Positions 53,642 through 61,380 of a stretch of DNA of 64,000 bases are shown here, piece after piece. A program made the position numbers and the translations under genes. The first letter of the stretch is position 1. Every line of letters begins with the position of its first letter. The notes beneath the pieces were generated by a model. That model saw only the letters and a program-made list of their open reading frames with translations. It made no database searches and was not told the DNA's origin. The stretch spans positions 1,302,001 to 1,366,000 of the forward strand of contig CBDFHF010000003.1 in the NCBI GenBank assembly GCA_965247565.1. Direction: 5' to 3'. This DNA comes from CBDFHF01 sp965247565 (lineage in GTDB: Bacteria; Pseudomonadota; Gammaproteobacteria; Methylococcales; Methylomonadaceae).

Positions 53642-53775
53642 GGTCTAGCGCCGAGTTCAGCCGCAGTTTGTAAGTTGATTTTTTGTGGAATACTTTTGCG
53701 TAGCAAAACCACAAAAAGGCGACTTACAAACTGTCGAGTGCGCGAAGCGCACGGTGCTGGAACGACTTGTTAGCA
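53642..53775 (-). other. attC-like site 2
   Basis: A palindromic region of 134 bases after the gene at 53770. On the minus strand it opens with TGCTAAC, containing the gene's stop codon, and closes with GCTAGAC, one base off the GTTRRRY consensus. Perfect arms are CAGTTTGTAAGT (53664-53675) with ACTTACAAACTG (53722-53733); an inner arm is TTTTTGTGG/CCACAAAAA, and the top is TTTTGC/GCAAAA. Large size and imperfect ends fit chromosomal-integron attC sites. Confidence 0.65.
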
Positions 53776-54285
53776 ATATTCACTACCGGTTGTCTCGCTG
53801 TAAATATTATTGAACCCCGGAATATCCGAAGCAAGCGTATTTACCAGCGCAATCGCGTCATCAATAATTAAATTACTCTCAAAAGTATCATCCTGTTCAT
53901 ACCAATGGTCAAAGCATAGATCTGTAAACGAATATTTGATGAGGCCTTCCGACGTATCTTTTTCGGGGTGCGCAATATTTGGCTTTAGCGTTTTGAAGTT
54001 AGAATGACCGATAAAATTACCACGATAATTCATAAACATTTCATGCAGCCACATAAATTCACAAGGAACTACCTTTGCGGGGTAGCTATATTTCCTTACT
54101 TCTTTGTGAATGCCGGTATTACCCATAAATGGACGGGCGTAAGTTACGATTCCCATTTTTATTAAAGAATCTCGGATAAATTTTTCTGATATTTTCTTAG
54201 ACTCCAAGAAACATTTTTCAGCCTCTTGAAAGTCCTTCTTGAATAGCACCAACCGAAATATTTCTTCATCTTCAAAATTGTCCAT
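53770..54285 (-). CDS. Cassette gene, unknown 171-residue protein
   Basis: A 171-residue cytoplasmic protein with no recognised domain (FEDEEIFRLVLFKKDFQEAE, CEFMWLHEMFMNYRGNFIGH, SFTDLCFDHWYEQDDTFESN). It lies between two attC-like sites on the minus strand; its stop codon TAA is part of the TGCTAAC opening of attC-like site 2, and it starts 20 bases after site 1. This is the exact layout of an integron gene cassette. A charge-rich small protein of unknown function is typical cargo. Confidence 0.75.
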   Translation of the reverse strand: MDNFEDEEIFRLVLFKKDFQEAEKCFLESKKISEKFIRDSLIKMGIVTYARPFMGNTGIHKEVRKYSYPAKVVPCEFMWLHEMFMNYRGNFIGHSNFKTLKPNIAHPEKDTSEGLIKYSFTDLCFDHWYEQDDTFESNLIIDDAIALVNTLASDIPGFNNIYSETTGSEYC

Positions 54286-54304
54286 ACTTTGTCTCTTCTG
54301 GCAC

Positions 54305-54433
54305 TGCTAACGTTCGAGCTAACCGGCCCGCGGAGGCAAGCGCCGTAAGCCCGGACTGAGATGATGCACCAAGTGCCTCAGGCCGGGCTTACGGCGCTTG
54401 CCGTAGCGGGTCCGGTTGAGCGAGGGGTTAGGC
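54305..54433 (-). other. attC-like site 1
   Basis: A 129-base palindrome opening on the minus strand with GCCTAAC (54427-54433) and closing with GTTAGCA (54305-54311). A perfect 20-base arm GGCAAGCGCCGTAAGCCCGG (54335-54354) pairs with 54383-54402, and outer arms (GCTAACCGG / CCGGTTGAGC) extend it. The upstream gene's stop codon lies inside GCCTAAC. Size is near that of the Vibrio repeats. It is much more GC-rich than its surroundings. Confidence 0.8.
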
Positions 54434-54856
54434 CTCAGTTCCGCCGCCGGCGTTCTTGGCATTCTCATTCTGTTTGGCAGCGAGGTCCATTCGCAGCTTC
54501 TCAACTTCAAGCTTCTTCTTCTCGAGGTCCACTTCGGAGTGTTGTGATTCACGGCGCTCCTTCCGCCAAGCCAAGGCAGAGGTGAGGAAGAAGCCTGCTA
54601 GTGATGCGCCGGATGTTGCGAGTGAGGCGAGAGAAATCAAAATCGCGACGTCGGGTTGGCTGCTTCCGCCGCCACCGCCACCGCCACCTCCCCCGCCTCC
54701 GCCGCCTTCGCTTAGGCGTGGCGGGCGCACTGGTTCATTGGGCGCGCTCATGATGAACATGGACGTGAAGCTAACTAGTAGAACCAGAAACGAGGTCGCG
54801 AAGACCCAAAGGAATCGTCTTCGGTATTTGTAGAGGTGAGCGGTGGACAGAGCCAT
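54428..54856 (-). CDS. Cassette gene, two-TM protein with polyglycine linker
   Basis: A 142-residue membrane protein: TM1 (FLWVFATSFLVLLVSFTSMFI, about residues 14-34; quoted 20 or fewer in pairs), a Pro-rich turn, a run of 14 glycines, TM2 (about residues 71-92), then a charged coiled-coil tail (VDLEKKKLEVEKLRMDLAAK). Its TAA stop is inside the GCCTAAC of attC-like site 1, and a GTTAGGC lies 8 bases before its start, so it is a complete cassette. High GC content unlike the neighbours suggests transfer. Function unknown. Confidence 0.78.
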   Translation of the reverse strand: MALSTAHLYKYRRRFLWVFATSFLVLLVSFTSMFIMSAPNEPVRPPRLSEGGGGGGGGGGGGGGSSQPDVAILISLASLATSGASLAGFFLTSALAWRKERRESQHSEVDLEKKKLEVEKLRMDLAAKQNENAKNAGGGTEA

Positions 54857-54863
54857 TTCTGAG

Positions 54864-54870
54864 GCCTAAC
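54864..54870 (-). other. Cassette boundary (GTTAGGC)
   Basis: On the minus strand GTTAGGC is a perfect GTTRRRY recombination core and sits 8 bases before the cassette gene start. It would be the 3' end of another attC or of an attI site further upstream, but I could not find a matching partner arm between 54871 and 54990. Confidence 0.5.
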
Positions 54871-54996
54871 AAGTAATTATATGGTTTCCGCTTATTCTCC
54901 ATATTTTCAGGAGGGGTGCAATAGAATTATGATTTAGTTGGTTTTTTTGCTTCTGTATATCACCTAAGTTTAAGAAAACCATTACTTTTAGGGGGT

Positions 54997-55230
54997 TTGT
55001 TGTGCTTTTGGATTTCTAACGGCTTCGCCAAGTTATTCGGATCACAATTACCTCACGATAACATTCCGGCCAACCAACAATGGCTGGGTTATTTCTTGGG
55101 TTTTTATGCACAGTACGGTTTGCAGCCCAACGGCATAGGCTACTCCGTAACTTTAACCGATGAGCTCACCCAAAAAGGTCATATAGTGCATCAATGCCAT
55201 CAAGCTCTGTCTGCGATGGCGATTGATTGA
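54997..55230 (+). CDS. Possible small gene or fragment
   Basis: A 77-codon frame with a GTG start and a GGGGG run upstream in place of a normal ribosome site. The peptide (FGSQLPHDNIPANQQWLGYF, GIGYSVTLTDELTQKGHIVH) has ordinary protein composition but no signal, TM or known domain. It may be a fragment of a larger gene. Low certainty. Confidence 0.35.
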   Translation: MLCFWISNGFAKLFGSQLPHDNIPANQQWLGYFLGFYAQYGLQPNGIGYSVTLTDELTQKGHIVHQCHQALSAMAID

Positions 55231-55380
55231 CGTTACAACCAAGTTATATGAACATTTACGGCTAATAAAGCTTATTGCTTTTCAATGAAGTTGAACACGC
55301 AGGTCCAAGTAAATAAGCTTAAACCTGCGTATCAAATTAGTATGGAGAAAATCTACAACAGGGAATAAAGGCGTTCGGAA

Positions 55381-55827
55381 TTACTTCATGTACTCATTGC
55401 TTTTTGACTGACTATTATCTGTGCGCTGACACATCAAAATGACGTCTCTCCAGTCGACCCCGCTGCTGATACCTTTATTGAAACAATCTACGCTTTTTTG
55501 AGCATCGTTTGTCCCTGCGCATAAGTTAATAATATTTTTCCATTCCCAGTCGTTACCTTTTCCCCAATCGACTTTACCCGATCTGACGGTCAGAAAGCAT
55601 TTGCCTGGCTCAGATGGATTGGTTGTGCCTTTACAGAGTTGTTTTACGTTTTCGGCATCCCAGTTTAAATTTTTCTCATCATTCCAGGGTATTTTGCCCT
55701 GGACATCCTCGAAACATTGGGCTTCATGATCAGTTGCAGAAGCAGTCTGGACAATTACCAGACTCGTTAAGGCCGTAATGGATAACGCTAAAATAGACGC
55801 TGTGGTTAGCTTGTAAGTTAAGTTCAC
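55381..55827 (-). CDS. Exported Cys-repeat protein
   Basis: A 148-residue exported protein. The signal peptide (cut near ASATDHEA) is followed by three similar units, each of the form CF...W...LC(K/A)GT: QCFEDVQGKIPW, KCFLTVRSGKVDWG, DCFNKGISSGVDW, each with a second Cys (QLCKGT, NLCAGT, LMCQRT). Three disulfide-linked repeats are likely. I do not know a named function. It stands alone, convergent-free, on the minus strand. Confidence 0.7.
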   Translation of the reverse strand: MNLTYKLTTASILALSITALTSLVIVQTASATDHEAQCFEDVQGKIPWNDEKNLNWDAENVKQLCKGTTNPSEPGKCFLTVRSGKVDWGKGNDWEWKNIINLCAGTNDAQKSVDCFNKGISSGVDWRDVILMCQRTDNSQSKSNEYMK

Positions 55828-56031
55828 TGTGTACCTTCCTAATATTTTTCTTGTTAATGAGCCCTTAACTTACCCTGAAAATATCAAATGAAAAGTATAT
55901 TTTAGGTGTCACGAATCTGATTGACTTGTACGGAAAATCACTACGTTATTAACCGATAAAGTTGGATTATTGGATGGATTCAGCAAGCGAGGGAGCCATT
56001 TTTTGATCCCATGGTGTTGCTGAAACTAAGA

Positions 56032-56457
56032 TCAGTTTAAGTATTTAATTATCTCTAGCACATTACAATCCCCATGACGGGTATAAGTGACGGAGTCCAT
56101 CAAGGTGCGTATAAAAAAAAGCCCCATGCCATTTTCTTGAGGATCGTCAAAATCCGGTAATGGAACTCTTTCCAGATCAAAACCTTGGCCGTGATCGTAA
56201 ACTTTGATATTTAGTTCATGTTCATGCAGATGCAGGGAGATCCTTACCGTATCTTTGGGATCATTGTCATTGGCATGTTTGATGGCGTTAACGGTGGCTT
56301 CGGTTAACACCAGATTTAATTGATAGGCCAAAGCTTCTCTATCGCCTGTAAAGTTATCCAGTTCTTTTACGATACGTTCACCAATACTACCGATTAAATC
56401 CAAATATTTAGTTTGGGTCGGGATGATTACATCGACCTGAATAACCGAGGAGCTCAT
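56032..56457 (-). CDS. RsbW-like anti-sigma-factor ATPase/kinase
   Basis: A 141-residue GHKL-type serine kinase (HATPase_c_2). The N box is LTEATVNAIKHAN and the G1 box is VYDHGQGFD, with the G2-like region NGMGLFFIRTLMD. In partner-switching systems this protein binds a sigma factor or other target and phosphorylates the STAS antagonist. It lies 9 bases after the STAS gene on the same strand, so they form a pair. A matching SpoIIE-type phosphatase is encoded nearby at 58228. Confidence 0.9.
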   Translation of the reverse strand: MSSSVIQVDVIIPTQTKYLDLIGSIGERIVKELDNFTGDREALAYQLNLVLTEATVNAIKHANDNDPKDTVRISLHLHEHELNIKVYDHGQGFDLERVPLPDFDDPQENGMGLFFIRTLMDSVTYTRHGDCNVLEIIKYLN

Positions 56458-56466
56458 GAGCAGTCT

Positions 56467-56805
56467 CTAGTTTTCATCGCTAAAAGCCTCATTTAGATCA
56501 GCATATATTTCAAAGACTCGGTTGAGTCGGGTTAATTCAAACATAGACAGCACCTGTCGTTGTATGTTTGCTAAAGCCAATTTTCCGGATTTAGCCACGC
56601 ATTGTTTATGTCCGGATAACAACGCGCCCAAACCGGAGCTATCAATAAAACGAACCTGTTCTAGTTGGATGATGATTCGAATTTCACCTTTTTCAATCAT
56701 CCGTGACAAGTACGCCTTTAATTCTCCGGAGTTGTGCGCATCAATTCTTTCATCTTGAATAGTCAGCACGTTAAAGCCATTTAGTTTTTCCAGATTCAAG
56801 TTCAT
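56467..56805 (-). CDS. STAS-domain anti-sigma-factor antagonist
   Basis: A 112-residue SpoIIAA/RsbV-like protein. The phosphorylatable Ser lies in FIDSSGLGALLSG (Asp55-Ser56-Ser57), and the fold start RIDAHNSGELKAYL is typical. It is the substrate of the adjacent ATPase kinase. The pair plus the PAS-SpoIIE phosphatase at 58228 would make a complete partner-switching module with no fused sigma gene in view. Confidence 0.92.
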   Translation of the reverse strand: MNLNLEKLNGFNVLTIQDERIDAHNSGELKAYLSRMIEKGEIRIIIQLEQVRFIDSSGLGALLSGHKQCVAKSGKLALANIQRQVLSMFELTRLNRVFEIYADLNEAFSDEN

Positions 56806-56909
56806 CGTGTTTTCGTGTTATTAAATTAGGTATATCCAGCAGACAATTTGAGTTTAAACAAAGTGCATCCAATCAGTGGATGCTGTTTTCCGGGTTTACG
56901 CATAATTCA

Positions 56910-57353
56910 CTATTCACCCGGTTTTTTCAGCATTTTCCTTACATCGCCTATATGCATTTCTTCTTGAGCAATCAAGCGGCGAGCGTATTCCTCAAGCAAC
57001 ACGCTGCGGCCATCAACTAATTCCAGTAAGTGATTGTAGGCCGATAAAGCCAGCATTTCATGATCCAGCGATTCGCGCAGTATATCGCCAATATCGTGCT
57101 GATGGGATTCCAATAATGTACCTATGCCCAAAGAGGGATGTCTACCTAAATGGGTGATTAATTCGCCGGCTTCGTTGGCGTGGGCTAATGATTCCGTAGC
57201 TTGACTGCGCATCCAGGAAACAATGGGAATACGACCATAACCAAACACCATTAAGGCGTAGTGCGTATAGCGAACTACGCCGGCCAATTCGGTTTCCATT
57301 ATTCTATTGAGTGTTTCTACTACTTTATCGTTATCTATTTGCGTCTGTGTCAT
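56910..57353 (-). CDS. Bacterioferritin-like ferritin-fold protein
   Basis: A 147-residue four-helix protein. I chose the ATG at 57353 (GGAG upstream). The di-iron ligands are in place: METELAGVVRYTHYAL (Glu), ESLAHANEAGEL (Glu, His), DHEMLALSAYN and EYARRLIAQEEMHIGDVRKM (Glu, Glu, His). It resembles bacterioferritins but is short and lacks an obvious haem-binding Met at the usual place. Iron storage or oxidative-stress protection is likely. It lies just upstream of the STAS pair on the same strand. Confidence 0.85.
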   Translation of the reverse strand: MTQTQIDNDKVVETLNRIMETELAGVVRYTHYALMVFGYGRIPIVSWMRSQATESLAHANEAGELITHLGRHPSLGIGTLLESHQHDIGDILRESLDHEMLALSAYNHLLELVDGRSVLLEEYARRLIAQEEMHIGDVRKMLKKPGE

Positions 57354-57545
57354 GAGAATCTCCAAAGTCAGCATAAATGTGACTCGAATATACCCCCTTT
57401 TTTAAGGCATGGATAGGATCGGTAAGATCGACATAGCACTTGAATTGGAATAGTATCGAGGTAGATCGCCGGGGCTTTAACTTTAATTTGGTGCTCCGCG
57501 AAAGCTATGGGTATTTTGCAAATAGTCAACGAGAGGTTAGAAACG

Positions 57546-57929
57546 ATGGGCTGGAGAGAACGCAAACACGAAGAAGTGTATTCCGATACGGAAGTCACTG
57601 ACAGATTGAAGGAAGAATTACCGCACTGGTATCTGGAAAATGGCTGGATTCGGCGCAAATACAAAACCAGCGGCTGGAAAGGCACATTAATGGTAGTCAA
57701 TACAGTCGGGCATTTGGCAGAGGCGGCGTTTCATCATCCTGACCTGACGGTTTCCTATGCGTTTGTTATTGTTAAATTGATGAATCACGCCGCCAAAGGC
57801 ATTACCAACAAAGATTTTGAGCTGGCGCATAAAATTGAGGAGGTGATTATGTGGCAGCCCGGAAAAGCAGATGGCGCATTGGAAGGTACGCCTGATGATC
57901 CACGCTTCAAGTACATTAAATACGATTAA
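57546..57929 (+). CDS. Pterin-4a-carbinolamine dehydratase
   Basis: A 127-residue PCD/DCoH-family enzyme, from the ATG at 57546 with a GAGAGG site. The catalytic pattern is intact: EAAFHHPDLTVSYAFVIVKL, the later His of LMNHAAKGITNKD and the Asp of KDFE. It dehydrates 4a-hydroxytetrahydropterin, recycling the cofactor of phenylalanine hydroxylase or a related pterin. The N terminus is longer than in classical members. It is followed by the DUF6494 gene after 36 bases. Confidence 0.88.
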   Translation: MGWRERKHEEVYSDTEVTDRLKEELPHWYLENGWIRRKYKTSGWKGTLMVVNTVGHLAEAAFHHPDLTVSYAFVIVKLMNHAAKGITNKDFELAHKIEEVIMWQPGKADGALEGTPDDPRFKYIKYD

Positions 57930-57965
57930 ACCTTGAATTTTGTCCAATTTGACTTGGGGGTCACA

Positions 57966-58172
57966 ATGAACGAAGACACACTAAATATGGAAGTCCGGAA
58001 ATACCTTAAAAATGTCGGTGTTACCTCGCAACGCGAGATAGAGCATGCGGTTATTAAAGCAGTCGAATCCGGAAAATTGTCGGGCACTGAAAGCGTTGCC
58101 GTTAAGATGACCTTGACAATATCCGCTATTGATTTAAACCATTGCATTGAGGGTGTAATTGCCCTGGAGTAA
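57966..58172 (+). CDS. DUF6494 small protein
   Basis: A 68-residue cytoplasmic protein (MNEDTLNMEVRKYLKNVGVT, SQREIEHAVIKAVESGKLSG, ending CIEGVIALE) matching the pattern of DUF6494, a small helical family with no known function. I chose the ATG at 57966. It lies between the pterin dehydratase and the PAS-phosphatase gene, all on the plus strand, so the three may be co-transcribed. Confidence 0.75.
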   Translation: MNEDTLNMEVRKYLKNVGVTSQREIEHAVIKAVESGKLSGTESVAVKMTLTISAIDLNHCIEGVIALE

Positions 58173-58227
58173 TTTCTTACGAAAGGATTCTGGAGGAGAG
58201 TTAAAACAATTCTGACTGTATTACGCC

Positions 58228-60474
58228 ATGGATCATGTTACTGATAGCCCGAACTTCAACTTGCTCATCATAGAGATAGAATGTCCCGATGCCACGGCCA
58301 CTTGTTTCCCTAGAGTCATTCAGGCTAATCACTCCGCCGCCGCTTTTTTAGGCTATAGCGAGGAAGAGCTTGTAGGTCGGCCGCTCGATTTACTCTTCGC
58401 ACCTAAAGACATGGCTTTATGGCAACAAGCTGTGGACAAGCTGCACAGCGATCAAAATAGTTGTTTTGAAGCTGAATTAATTACCCACACACAGCAAAAC
58501 ATCAGGGCATTGTTGTCAATTTCGCCTCTGTTTAATGCTCAGTCCAACCAACTTATTGCGTTAGTAATTCAAACAGTCCAAGCCAGTAACGATGACTATT
58601 TGATGCATCGTGTGGTTGAGCAAAGCGCCAGTGCAGTTATGATTACTGATCATAACGGACGTATAACCTATGTTAATCCAAAATTCACCCAGCTGACCGG
58701 CTACATGGCCGATGAATTACTCGGCCAAAACCCCAAACGGCTGCAATCCGGCAATATGCCACCGGAACACTATCAGGCCATGTGGAAAACATTGCTCGGT
58801 ACCGGTGAATGGCGTGGAGAAATTCAAAACCAAAAAAAAAATGGCGATGCTTATTGGGTTTATGAGAGTGTCAGTGCCATCAAAAATAGAACCGGGGACA
58901 TTACCCATTTTCTGGCGGTAGAGGAAGATATCACCCGCCGAAAGGAAGTGGAATCTGCATTATCAGAGAGCGAAGAGCGCTTTCGACAAATGGCGGAAAT
59001 GACCGGCGAATGGCTATGGGAGCAAGATCCAAAAGGCATTTATCTTTATAGCAGTAACGCGGTTCAACAAATTTTGGGATTCAGTCCGGAAAAAGTCATT
59101 GGTAGGCATTATTCTGAGTACTTAACGATCGAAGACAAAAAAAACCAACAATCTTTAGCCAGCAGCCAACAGCCTTTTTTTGCCTTAATCAATCACTATC
59201 AACATCGAGACGGGCATAAAGTACTAACCGAATCTACCGGCTTACCCATCATGAATAGCCAAGGCAAGTTGATTAAATGGCGCGGTGTTGATCGAGACAT
59301 TACCGCTAGAATGCATGCCCAAGAAGCGCTAATAGATTCTGAAAAACGCACCCGACTGATCATAGAAAGCTCGATCAACGCGATTGTCATTATGGATTCT
59401 TATGGCATTATCACCGATTGGAATCGTCGCGCTGAAAAAATGTTTGATTGGTCACGAGATGAGGCCATTGGCCAGCGTCTTGATGAACTAATCATACCCA
59501 AGCGTTTTCATAACGCACATCGGCGCGGTTTACATACTTTTTTACAGACTGGAGAAGGAATCATATTAAACAAACAGACAGAGCAAATCGCCACGCGCCG
59601 GGACGGCACAGAGTTTCCGGTCGAGCTGAGCGTTTCTCCGTTGAAACTCGGTAATGCTTATATCTTTAGCGGCTTTATTCATGATATTTCGGGACGCAAA
59701 GCAGCGGAACAGCAAATTCGAGAAGCCCATGTAAGCTTAGCGATTGCACAGAACGAAATCAGAATTGCTCAACAAATCCAGGCAACTCTATCACCCTCCG
59801 CTCCGATTAAAACCGATGATTTTGAAGTCACTGGATTTTGCTTACCGGCTGATAAAGTAGGAGGCGATTATTTTGATTATTTCTTTCGTAATGAAAGTCA
59901 ACTGGATATTGTGATTGCGGATGTGTCTGGTCATTCAATCGGCCCAGCACTATTTATGGTTGAAACTCGCAGCGCAATCAGGGCGCAGGCCAATCTAAAA
60001 GCAGCGCCAGCAGAAACCCTGGGCTTATTAAACAATTTTCTATTTGAAGATTTAGATAAGTCAGATTACTTCATTACGCTGTTTTATATGCAAGTTGACA
60101 TAAAACAGCAGGCTATTAGGTTTGCCAATGCGGGACATCCGCCGCCGTTATTATTTAACCGATCCCATAACGAATTTAAGGAACTGGATACAGAAGGCTT
60201 AATATTGGGCGTAAGAAAAAATGTTGTTTTTGAAGAAAATACCTTAGCACTAAATAAGGGGGACTTGATCCTGTTCTATACCGACGGTTTAATCGAAGCT
60301 GAAAATTCCGATAACGAATTTTTTGGTATAGAGCGCGTTAAGGCGGCGTTTTTGGAAAATGCAGCCCAATCGCCTAAAACGGTGATTGATTCACTTTTTA
60401 CAGCGTTACAGCAATTTAGCCAAAGAACCGCTTTTAACGATGATATTACCCTGATGGTTTTTAGATGCGGTTGA
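58228..60474 (+). CDS. Multi-PAS SpoIIE-type protein phosphatase (RsbU-like)
   Basis: A 748-residue soluble phosphatase with four PAS domains (about residues 5-120, 125-240, 255-365 and 375-490) and a C-terminal PP2C/SpoIIE domain (about 530-748). The metal motifs are ADKVGGDYFDYFF, IADVSGHSIGPALF, LFYTDGLIEAENS and FNDDITLMVF. Such proteins dephosphorylate STAS antagonists; the STAS-kinase pair at 56032-56805 is the obvious partner. The PAS set would sense redox, light or a ligand; no signature Cys or His for a cofactor was identified. It has no TM helix. Confidence 0.92.
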   Translation: MDHVTDSPNFNLLIIEIECPDATATCFPRVIQANHSAAAFLGYSEEELVGRPLDLLFAPKDMALWQQAVDKLHSDQNSCFEAELITHTQQNIRALLSISPLFNAQSNQLIALVIQTVQASNDDYLMHRVVEQSASAVMITDHNGRITYVNPKFTQLTGYMADELLGQNPKRLQSGNMPPEHYQAMWKTLLGTGEWRGEIQNQKKNGDAYWVYESVSAIKNRTGDITHFLAVEEDITRRKEVESALSESEERFRQMAEMTGEWLWEQDPKGIYLYSSNAVQQILGFSPEKVIGRHYSEYLTIEDKKNQQSLASSQQPFFALINHYQHRDGHKVLTESTGLPIMNSQGKLIKWRGVDRDITARMHAQEALIDSEKRTRLIIESSINAIVIMDSYGIITDWNRRAEKMFDWSRDEAIGQRLDELIIPKRFHNAHRRGLHTFLQTGEGIILNKQTEQIATRRDGTEFPVELSVSPLKLGNAYIFSGFIHDISGRKAAEQQIREAHVSLAIAQNEIRIAQQIQATLSPSAPIKTDDFEVTGFCLPADKVGGDYFDYFFRNESQLDIVIADVSGHSIGPALFMVETRSAIRAQANLKAAPAETLGLLNNFLFEDLDKSDYFITLFYMQVDIKQQAIRFANAGHPPPLLFNRSHNEFKELDTEGLILGVRKNVVFEENTLALNKGDLILFYTDGLIEAENSDNEFFGIERVKAAFLENAAQSPKTVIDSLFTALQQFSQRTAFNDDITLMVFRCG

Positions 60475-60612
60475 ACAAAGTCATGTTAGATTTAAGCGCG
60501 TGCACTAGCTATTCAGGCAAATGCTCGCTAGTAGATGAATGACGTAAACACCAACCACTTTAAAGAAAAAAGACACACGAATACCAAAAAATCCTCAACG
60601 ACAGGAAATGAT

Positions 60613-61269
60613 ATGAATAAGGAATTCTGGCTAGAACGCTGGCAGCAAAACCAGATCGGCTTTCATAGTGAAGACATCAATCGCCATTTGCAACAACACT
60701 GCCCCGCACTAACATTGAAACCTGGCAGCCGGATATTTGTGCCTTTATGCGGAAAAAGCAACGACATGCTATGGCTACTGGGACAAGGTTATAAGGTTAT
60801 TGGAGTGGAACTGAGTCCGCTAGCGGTACAGACCTTTTTTGTCGAAAATGAGTTAACTGCAACAACTTATCAACAAGGCAAATTCACGGTGAGCGAAATT
60901 GATGACTTACGCATTTTATGCGGCGATTTCTTCGACCTGACCGCTAACGATTTGGCCGATGTCGATGCTGTTTTTGACCGGGCATCACTGGTAGCGCTGC
61001 CGTCGGAAATGCGCACTCCTTATGCTAAACACATGCGAGATTTGTTAGCACTGGGAACAAAAATACTGTTGGTAGCTTTCGATTATCCACAGCATGAAAT
61101 GTCAGGTCCGCCATTTAGTGTGCCGATAACCGAAGTACACGCACTTTATCGTCCTTGGTGTGTCGTTGAGTTTTGTTGTGCTGAGGATATTCTTGACCGA
61201 GAACAGCACTTCCGTGACAGAGGGCTAAGCAGAATCCAGGAACAAGTTTATATGCTCACTGTCATCTAA
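60613..61269 (+). CDS. tpm: Thiopurine S-methyltransferase
   Basis: A 218-residue SAM-dependent methyltransferase. I chose the ATG at 60613 (AGGAA upstream), which gives the typical bacterial start MNKEFWLERWQQNQIGFH. Family motifs are FVPLCGKSNDMLWLLGQGY and VFDRASLVALPSEMR. Bacterial Tpm proteins methylate thiols and some Se/Te compounds. It has normal length and no close operon partner. Confidence 0.93.
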   Translation: MNKEFWLERWQQNQIGFHSEDINRHLQQHCPALTLKPGSRIFVPLCGKSNDMLWLLGQGYKVIGVELSPLAVQTFFVENELTATTYQQGKFTVSEIDDLRILCGDFFDLTANDLADVDAVFDRASLVALPSEMRTPYAKHMRDLLALGTKILLVAFDYPQHEMSGPPFSVPITEVHALYRPWCVVEFCCAEDILDREQHFRDRGLSRIQEQVYMLTVI

Positions 61270-61380
61270 ACGAGCGGCAAAGCAACACTGATTTAAACGC
61301 TTTCTTAGGGTTAAGCGAAACTTTCAGAAATTAAGATATCGCCTTAATAGGCTAGCGCCTCCTGTTTGGAGTATGGTTTT

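Noticed and set aside
54660..54712. Tandem CCN/GGN triplets as a possible microsatellite or regulatory repeat
   Set aside because: It encodes the polyglycine linker of the cassette protein in frame; no further meaning is needed.
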